56,646 nt of DNA from Oscillatoriales cyanobacterium. Its GTDB lineage: Bacteria; Cyanobacteriota; Cyanobacteriia; Cyanobacteriales; Microcoleaceae. This document shows, piece after piece, positions 52,251-56,646 of the stretch (position 1 is its first letter; each line of letters begins with the position of its first letter). The notes beneath the pieces are model-generated. The model had not been told where the DNA came from. It made no database searches and saw nothing but the letters and a program-made list of their open reading frames with translations. Made by a program: the position numbers and the translations under genes. The stretch lies in NCBI GenBank assembly GCA_004294385.1, contig REAP01000045.1, positions 1 to 56,646 on the forward strand, read 5' to 3'.

Positions 52251-52988
52251 ATGAAAGCTGACGCATATCTCAAAAAATTATATACCAATCGATTTGATTC
52301 TAGACAGATGCAAGCTAAGGTTGTGCTTTGGAAGGTTTTAATAGACGATTTTTTGCAAAAATATGTTCCTTCCCAATCATCAGTTTTAGATATTGGTGGG
52401 GGCTACTGCGAGTTTATCAACCAAATTCGGGCAGATAAAAAATGTTTGATTGACCTAAATCCTGATTCTAAGTTATTTGCTAATCCTGATGTTGAACTGC
52501 TGAATATTGATGTTTTGAATTTGGGCGATCGCACTTTATTTACAGAACAGTTTGACCGCATTTTTATCTCTAATTTTTTTGAACATTTGAGCAATAAAGA
52601 AGAACTTATACAAATTATTTTATTTTGCTTTGATGCTCTCAAACCCAGAGGTTCTCTTTTGGTTATTCAGCCAAATTTCAAATACTCTTACAAGGAATAC
52701 TACGATTTTATTGACCATCAATTACCGATTACACATTTATCATTGCAAGAGCTTTTAGAAACTGTTGGTTTTGAAATAGATTTAATGATACCGAGATTTT
52801 TGCCATTTTCTACGAAAGGCCGGCCAGCCTCGCCGTTGTTGCTAAGGGTTTACTTGAGACTGCCTTTTCTGTGGCAGTTTCTGGGAGGGCAAATGTTTGT
52901 CAAAGCATCGAAAAGATCGGCGGTTGAAACCGGGGCAACCACGGGGGATTGCCCCTACGCAAACGAAGTCCCAGGAGAGAGGGACTAA
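52251..52988 (+). CDS. Class I SAM-dependent methyltransferase with repeat-derived tail
   Basis: This is a 245-residue protein. Motif I is VLDIGGGYCEF at 45-55, with the acidic strand KCLIDLNPDS after it, and FDRIFISNFFEHLSNKEEL corresponds to motif II/III. The downstream KPRGSLLVIQPNF is typical. The last 23 residues (SAVETGATTGDCPYANEVPG and on) are translated from a MITE fragment at 52918-52999, so the native C-terminus has been replaced or extended. Given its neighbours, a role in modifying sugars of a surface glycan is plausible. It is divergent from rfbC. Confidence 0.85.
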   Translation: MKADAYLKKLYTNRFDSRQMQAKVVLWKVLIDDFLQKYVPSQSSVLDIGGGYCEFINQIRADKKCLIDLNPDSKLFANPDVELLNIDVLNLGDRTLFTEQFDRIFISNFFEHLSNKEELIQIILFCFDALKPRGSLLVIQPNFKYSYKEYYDFIDHQLPITHLSLQELLETVGFEIDLMIPRFLPFSTKGRPASPLLLRVYLRLPFLWQFLGGQMFVKASKRSAVETGATTGDCPYANEVPGERD

Positions 52989-52999
52989 GAAATAAGGGG
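52918..52999. mobile_element. MITE fragment inside the methyltransferase 3' end
   Basis: CGGCGGTTGAAACCG, ACGCAAACGAAGTCC and GGGACTAAGAAATAAGGGG match, in reverse, the interior of the 7011-7127 MITE. A GGGGCAACCACGGGGGATTG hairpin is set in the middle. The TACCAAATCC termini are missing. The methyltransferase reads through it to a stop at 52988. Confidence 0.75.
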
Positions 53000-53061
53000 T
53001 ATTCGAGGGATTATTGATTAGCAACACTGACTTAAGAAATTTTATTGCGCGGTGTCGCAAG

Positions 53062-53430
53062 TTACAAACTAGCAAAGAGTCTATCCCAAGTTTTGCCGCC
53101 TACAATTCCATCTACAGGAAGCTGAGATTGTCGCTGAAATTTTCTGACTGCTGTGAGAGTTGTCGGGCCGAATATGCCGTCAATTACGATCGGCTGTGGA
53201 CACAAACCTCGCGCGTTTAATATTTTTTGCAGCTTCTTGACATCTTCCCCTCTCGATCCGTGTTTTAAAATCCTTTTGTGTGGTTTATGGGATTTCCTTT
53301 GGGGTTCATGGCAATCGTTTGTGTGACAAAATTCATCGCCACCCGATGCATAGTTTGCTCCACCTATTCCAGTCAAAAGTAATAGGGTTAGAACTGCTAG
53401 TAAAATAGAAAAAGTCTGTTGTCCAACCAT
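53062..53430 (-). CDS. Secreted peptidoglycan-binding domain protein
   Basis: This is a 122-residue protein. The N-terminal signal peptide or anchor (FSILLAVLTLLLLTGIGGAN) is followed by a His/Lys/Cys-rich spacer and one PG_binding_1 domain at about 55-120: LKHGSRGEDVKKLQKILNAR, then VIDGIFGPTTLTAVRKFQRQ and LPVDGIVGGKTWDRL. It should sit at the cell wall. There is no catalytic domain. It is alone, convergent with the methyltransferase. Confidence 0.9.
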   Translation of the reverse strand: MVGQQTFSILLAVLTLLLLTGIGGANYASGGDEFCHTNDCHEPQRKSHKPHKRILKHGSRGEDVKKLQKILNARGLCPQPIVIDGIFGPTTLTAVRKFQRQSQLPVDGIVGGKTWDRLFASL

Positions 53431-53562
53431 AGTTTCCCTGTTAATTGTATCAATCGTATTTTGCGTGTTTGCCGATCGCCTTTGAGAGTGATAAACCTGA
53501 TTTCTGGAATAGGGCTATCTCATCTCAAGCGATCGCGTTTTTGGCAACAGCCACCAGATATT

Positions 53563-53916
53563 CTACAATATAAGTGGTCTGACTGCAAAATCTTTGATCG
53601 TGCAAGTTAAATTTTGTTGCTCCTTGGTAGCGACAAAGCGAACAATAGTATCGATGACTGTGGCGCTGTTGGCAAGCCTGCGATCGCTATTTGCGGATGT
53701 CAATTCTTTTGAGTGCGCCTCTATTTTGACTCCCAAAGCGCGGTAGAGGTTGTTGGCGAGAATTTTGGCTTTGAATGCGCCGACATCCGATCGATAATAA
53801 GGTTGAGTGGACAAGTTGCGTTCTTCGATGCGATCGCGATCAATGACTGTTAACTGACAAAAGCCCGATCGCGCCAAACTTTCTGTAATATTAGCACCCA
53901 AAGCGCCCGCACGAAT
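53563..53916 (-). pseudogene. ThiF/MoeB-family adenylyltransferase fragment
   Basis: The frame begins right after an in-frame TAA with IRAGALGANITESLARSGFC, followed by QLTVIDRDRIEERNLSTQPY and YRSDVGAFKAKILANNLYRA, the Rossmann nucleotide-binding part of E1-like/ThiF enzymes (G-x-G-x2-G loop partly kept as AGALGAN). The usual N-terminal 25 residues before the loop are missing, and the frame ends about 100 residues later without the catalytic Cys region. A full protein would be 240 residues or more. No ATG start fits (only a TTG at 53901), so this is a decayed remnant. Confidence 0.75.
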
Positions 53917-54130
53917 TTATTCATGGGTCTGTAACTAAATTGTTTTGAGTCACTAGAGTTTTGCCGTAATATTACTTGTGTTGGCAAATCTAATTTTACA
54001 AACAAATGAATATTTTACTTATATTTATCACCGGGCTAACACAGCCATCAAAAATATTGACATCGATTCAGATGGTAATTTAATATTGGTTAAGCACCAA
54101 AATTTAACTCTGTAAAGGTAGCAAGTCAAT

Positions 54131-54523
54131 ATGTTTACAAAGCTCTTTTCTCAGTATGCCCTAGCAACCGTGTTGACACTGCCAATCCTGCTATGTTCCC
54201 AGACAGCTCAAGCTCAGGATAAGCACGGAGCTACTGCTTATTCTGCCACTTCTGACGCCACAGGTATCAGTTGGGATCATGCTACAGAAAAAGCAGCGCT
54301 AAACGCAGCAGTAGCTGCTTGCAATCAACAAAGTGGAGGGGCTAACGACTGCAAACCATTGACATCAAATACTAATAATTGTGGAGCTATTGTCGTCGGT
54401 AAAGGAGGAGCTGGTGCGGGTTGGGGTGATGATAAAGCAGCAGCAGAATCTGAAGCTCTCGCGGCTTGCAGCGAACTACCAGGAGGTAGCTGTAAAGTGC
54501 AACTTTCTGTTTGCAATAAATAA
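54131..54523 (+). CDS. Secreted DUF4189 family protein
   Basis: This is a 130-residue protein. The signal peptide (YALATVLTLPILLCSQTAQA) is cleaved near residue 28. The DUF4189 domain follows: GATAYSATSDATGISWDHAT, EKAALNAAVAACNQQSGG, then NCGAIVVGKGGAGAGWG and AESEALAACSELPGGSCKVQ. Six mature cysteines (three likely disulfides) suggest an extracytoplasmic protein. The function is unknown. It is monocistronic, with a strong terminator 13 bp after the stop. Confidence 0.9.
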   Translation: MFTKLFSQYALATVLTLPILLCSQTAQAQDKHGATAYSATSDATGISWDHATEKAALNAAVAACNQQSGGANDCKPLTSNTNNCGAIVVGKGGAGAGWGDDKAAAESEALAACSELPGGSCKVQLSVCNK

Positions 54524-54535
54524 TTAAAGTGTTTA

Positions 54536-54575
54536 AAAAGAGTGAATTTTTAATTTCCTAAAAATTCACTCTTTT
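54536..54575 (+). terminator. Rho-independent-type terminator
   Basis: AAAAGAGTGAATTTTTA pairs with TAAAAATTCACTCTTTT, a perfect 17-bp stem with a 6-nt loop ending in a T tract. It lies directly after the DUF4189 gene and, being symmetric, could also stop transcription from the minus-strand gene at 54630. Confidence 0.85.
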
Positions 54576-54629
54576 CGGTTTTTTAGGACTTTTGATTGTA
54601 TCTTTAAATGTCAGTGTACCATCAGTAGA

Positions 54630-54965
54630 TTACCCTGGATAATCTCCCATTTCCGAAGTAACGACATCGGGCTTTAGTAAACTTTCCAATCTATCTTTCG
54701 ACCAATATTCAGTTGGATAAGCAACTGCAATAATATCTGAAAGTCTAATCAGCCAACTGACTTGTCCGTAGGAATCGTTGTTCTCTCCGTGTTCGCTAGG
54801 GGGAACTATCACTAGAATTTCGGCAAACTCCCCGGACAAATTAATCGGGATGCCACCGAAACTGCTACTATTTGTTTTCATCCAAACTTTACTGCCTCTA
54901 TCGAGAGCTTCTTGCAGTCGTTGGGAGAGCAAGCAGGATTTTTTGACCTTAGATTTTTTTCCCAT
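54630..54965 (-). CDS. Hypothetical protein
   Basis: This is a 111-residue soluble protein. It has a very basic start (MGKKSKVKKSCLL), a mixed alpha/beta body (SFGGIPINLSGEFAEILVIV, YGQVSWLIRLSDIIAVAYPT) and an acidic end. There is no signal peptide or recognised motif. It is bounded on one side by the terminator at 54536-54575. Codon use looks ordinary for this genome, so it is probably a true gene. Confidence 0.65.
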   Translation of the reverse strand: MGKKSKVKKSCLLSQRLQEALDRGSKVWMKTNSSSFGGIPINLSGEFAEILVIVPPSEHGENNDSYGQVSWLIRLSDIIAVAYPTEYWSKDRLESLLKPDVVTSEMGDYPG

Positions 54966-55134
54966 AGTTCAAGCTTAGGTAGTTGTACTGTGTGTTAAGA
55001 TCCAGGGCGATCGTATTTTTACTGACTAAACGCACAAAAGCAAAAAGGGCGATCGAGCTCGCTGCTCTTACTCTACTGTATAAGAAATTGAGTTATTGCG
55101 ATCGGCATAAAGATTTTATTATAGTCCTGGACGC

Positions 55135-55205
55135 AAAAAACCCGGTTTCTGACCAAAATCGTGCATCTTTATGACAGATATTGATATAGAAACCGGGTTT
55201 TTGAC
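55135..55205. repeat. AAAAAACCCGGTTTCTG / GAAACCGGGTTTTTG palindrome
   Basis: An inverted pair enclosing about 35 bp, flanked by GGACGCA and TGCGTCC. It belongs to the dispersed family at 9022 and 40505. The gap from 54966 to 55405 contains no gene besides it and the palindrome copy at 55375-55395. Confidence 0.75.
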
Positions 55206-55405
55206 CCCTTGTGCGTCCGGGAGTGAATTACCAAACAGTGAAATTGCCTAAGCCGTGTTAATTTATCAGCTTCCTGAGATATCGCCTCGTCTATCCTGCG
55301 CTCAAATATTGTGACTTGAGGATATTGAATGAGATGTCTCGGAGTTAGGTATGAGATATTGAAGCATTGTCAGCAACAGGCAAGATGCCTGTTCCACAAG
55401 ATCGC

Positions 55406-56389
55406 TCAAACATCCTTAACATAAGCAATGCTATTGCGAATATTGTGGAAGCCAACAGATTCATAAAGCTTCATGGCACCGGACTGATTGTCAGCATCGA
55501 CGCCGAGAATTGCTGTCTCGACACCGGCAGCTTTCAGTCGGTGCAAACCAGCTAGCAACATTGCTCGTCCCAATCCAATTTTGCGGAACCCGCGCCTGGT
55601 ACCGAGACACGCAATCCAGCCTTCATTGCGTCCAGTCCGATCGCACTCATCGACACTAATTTCGCAGTAGCAAAAAGCCACAAATTTGCCGTCATCAGCA
55701 ACAGCGATCAAGTCTAAATCATTTCTGTAATCGGGTTTAGCTAAATGGTACTTGAATTTCTTCACCGTTAAATCGTGATGATTCCAGTGATCGATAAACG
55801 ACTGGTTGAACATTTCTACCCATGCTTCGGCATCCTGTTCGCCGGGGAACTGAATGAGGGTAAAACCTTGTGGGAATTGCGGTTCAGGGATTGGTTCAGA
55901 AAGCGATCGCGCCAACCGACAAAAATAGCGATCGGGCTTGAAACCGCAATTTGTCAGTATAGAAATGCGATCGCCATCCTCAGCGTGAGCCGAGGATCTG
56001 AGCTTCACGGGCGCACCCGGTATCGCAGACACCTCACGCATCCGCACTTCACCCCAGGCGATCGCGGCTGCTTCCAAATCGCCTCCGCGCGCGTCAGGAT
56101 GAACGCGAAACAATAGTGAACCGTCGATTACTTCGGCAGGTTCAGAAATCCACAACTGAGCGAAACCGATTAATTCGCCGTTTGCATCGAACCAAAGACG
56201 GATATCGCGGGCTTTGTCTAGGGAAGGTTCATTAAATTCTTGTTGTAATTCCGAGATTGTAGTGCCATCATTGAGCCGATCGACCTTTTCGCAAGTATTG
56301 ATTAAATGGGCGATCGCCACCAGGTCACTTTCATTGATAATGTCTTGTGGAACAGGCATCTTGCCTGTGCTTGAGCTGTTTTTGAGCAT
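55406..56389 (-). CDS. Double-GNAT acetyltransferase, paralogue with repeat-encoded N-terminus
   Basis: From ATG 56389 the product is 327 residues. It aligns with the 34326-35285 protein throughout: AIAHLINTCEKVDRLNDGTT, then a degenerate first GNAT half, FNQSFIDHWNHHDLTVKKFK, and the acetyl-CoA site CLGTRRGFRKIGLGRAMLLA in the second half. Residues 7-16 (STGKMPVPQDI region) are translated from a copy of the dispersed palindrome at 56349-56370, so the original start was displaced or lost. Substrate unknown. It is divergent from cpeB. Confidence 0.85.
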   Translation of the reverse strand: MLKNSSSTGKMPVPQDIINESDLVAIAHLINTCEKVDRLNDGTTISELQQEFNEPSLDKARDIRLWFDANGELIGFAQLWISEPAEVIDGSLLFRVHPDARGGDLEAAAIAWGEVRMREVSAIPGAPVKLRSSAHAEDGDRISILTNCGFKPDRYFCRLARSLSEPIPEPQFPQGFTLIQFPGEQDAEAWVEMFNQSFIDHWNHHDLTVKKFKYHLAKPDYRNDLDLIAVADDGKFVAFCYCEISVDECDRTGRNEGWIACLGTRRGFRKIGLGRAMLLAGLHRLKAAGVETAILGVDADNQSGAMKLYESVGFHNIRNSIAYVKDV

Positions 56390-56433
56390 GGTGTAAGATA
56401 TCAGTTCAACGAAAAAATGTAGCTTTAGCCACA

Positions 56434-56454
56434 AAAGTAACAATTTGTTACTTT
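56434..56454 (+). promoter_or_regulatory. Perfect 21-bp palindrome upstream of cpeB
   Basis: AAAGTAACAA and TTGTTACTTT are separated by a single T, 119 bp before the cpeB ATG. TTGTTA-containing elements are, as I recall, part of footprinted light-responsive regions of cpeBA promoters in other cyanobacteria, so a regulator site is likely; which protein binds cannot be told. Confidence 0.5.
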
Positions 56455-56573
56455 GTTTCTAAGGAATGAGACACAGGCAACACCCCAAAGATATATTCAA
56501 AACCATCAAGTTCGTCACCAAGTTGACCAACTGAGATAAGAAATAAATTTTCGTCTAAGTTAAGGAGAACTCA

Positions 56574-56646
56574 ATGCTTGACGCTTTTTCAAGAGCTGTA
56601 GTTTCAGCCGATGCCAGCACCTCCACCGTCGGTGATATTGCTGCCC
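56574..56646 (+). CDS. cpeB: C-phycoerythrin beta chain (5' end only)
   Basis: The window ends after 24 codons: MLDAFSRAVVSADASTSTVG followed by DIAA, the near-invariant start of C-phycoerythrin beta. The full subunit (about 184 residues) carries phycoerythrobilins and forms phycobilisome rod hexamers with CpeA, normally encoded next. TAAGGAGAAC at 56561-56570 is a strong ribosome-binding site. The presence of cpeB shows that the organism makes phycoerythrin. Confidence 0.95.
   Translation, partial: MLDAFSRAVVSADASTSTVGDIAA

Overview
The window reads as the chromosome of a filamentous, phycoerythrin-containing cyanobacterium, probably of the Microcoleus/Oscillatoria group. The basis is the very frequent GCGATCGC-type (HIP1) octamers, the cyanobacterial families present (DUF1818, DUF2862, a Get3d-like ATPase, cyanobacterial RpoZ), the first 24 codons of C-phycoerythrin beta (cpeB) at the right edge, an Hmp/Pil-type chemotaxis operon of the kind used for gliding, and a heavy load of short dispersed palindromic repeats. 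No database search was run; family names come from recognised motifs.

Layout. 1-2000: a toxin-like/immunity-like pair and an integrase remnant beside tRNA-Pro(GGG), then a DUF1818 gene. 2001-4342: a nine-unit array of a 31-bp palindromic repeat, an anchored hypothetical protein, rpoZ and a GDSL hydrolase. 4532-9741: an OmpR-type two-component system followed by a group made of a Gly/Glu/Ser-rich secreted peptide, a frameshifted PKHD dioxygenase (piuC), an RTX repeat protein and a small internally duplicated PepSY-type membrane protein. The two Gly/Ser-rich genes share an N-terminal motif and an identical 21-bp upstream sequence with an 11-bp internal period, so this group may be one regulon. 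9791-21042: a pentapeptide-repeat protein and a minus-strand chemotaxis operon in the order CheY, CheW, MCP with about ten PAS domains, CheA-REC, CheW. The MCP begins with a membrane module whose key residues fall at the same spacing as the ethylene receptor ETR1.

21268-33845: housekeeping genes, namely cysH (Fe-S type), a class II aldolase flanked by inverted copies of one MITE, a Uma2 nuclease, tex, xseBA, remA-gmk, the M3 peptidase prlC and small hypotheticals. 34326-42218: a double-GNAT acetyltransferase, polyphosphate:AMP phosphotransferase with a Pho-box-like site, a YdcF-family protein, glutaminase, DUF2862 and a Get3d-like ATPase. 42316-52988: a cell-surface polysaccharide/glycosylation region with an SGNH protein, three large multi-pass membrane proteins, a GT2 polyprenyl-phosphate glycosyltransferase, rfbD-rfbC and a methyltransferase. 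53062-56646: a peptidoglycan-binding protein, a ThiF fragment, a DUF4189 protein with a clear terminator, a second double-GNAT gene and the start of cpeB.

A theme running through the window is that short mobile repeats have become part of coding sequences: the CheA linker, the Gmk tail, a loop of a membrane protein, the methyltransferase tail and the N-terminus of one GNAT protein are all encoded by sequences that occur elsewhere in the window as intergenic repeats.
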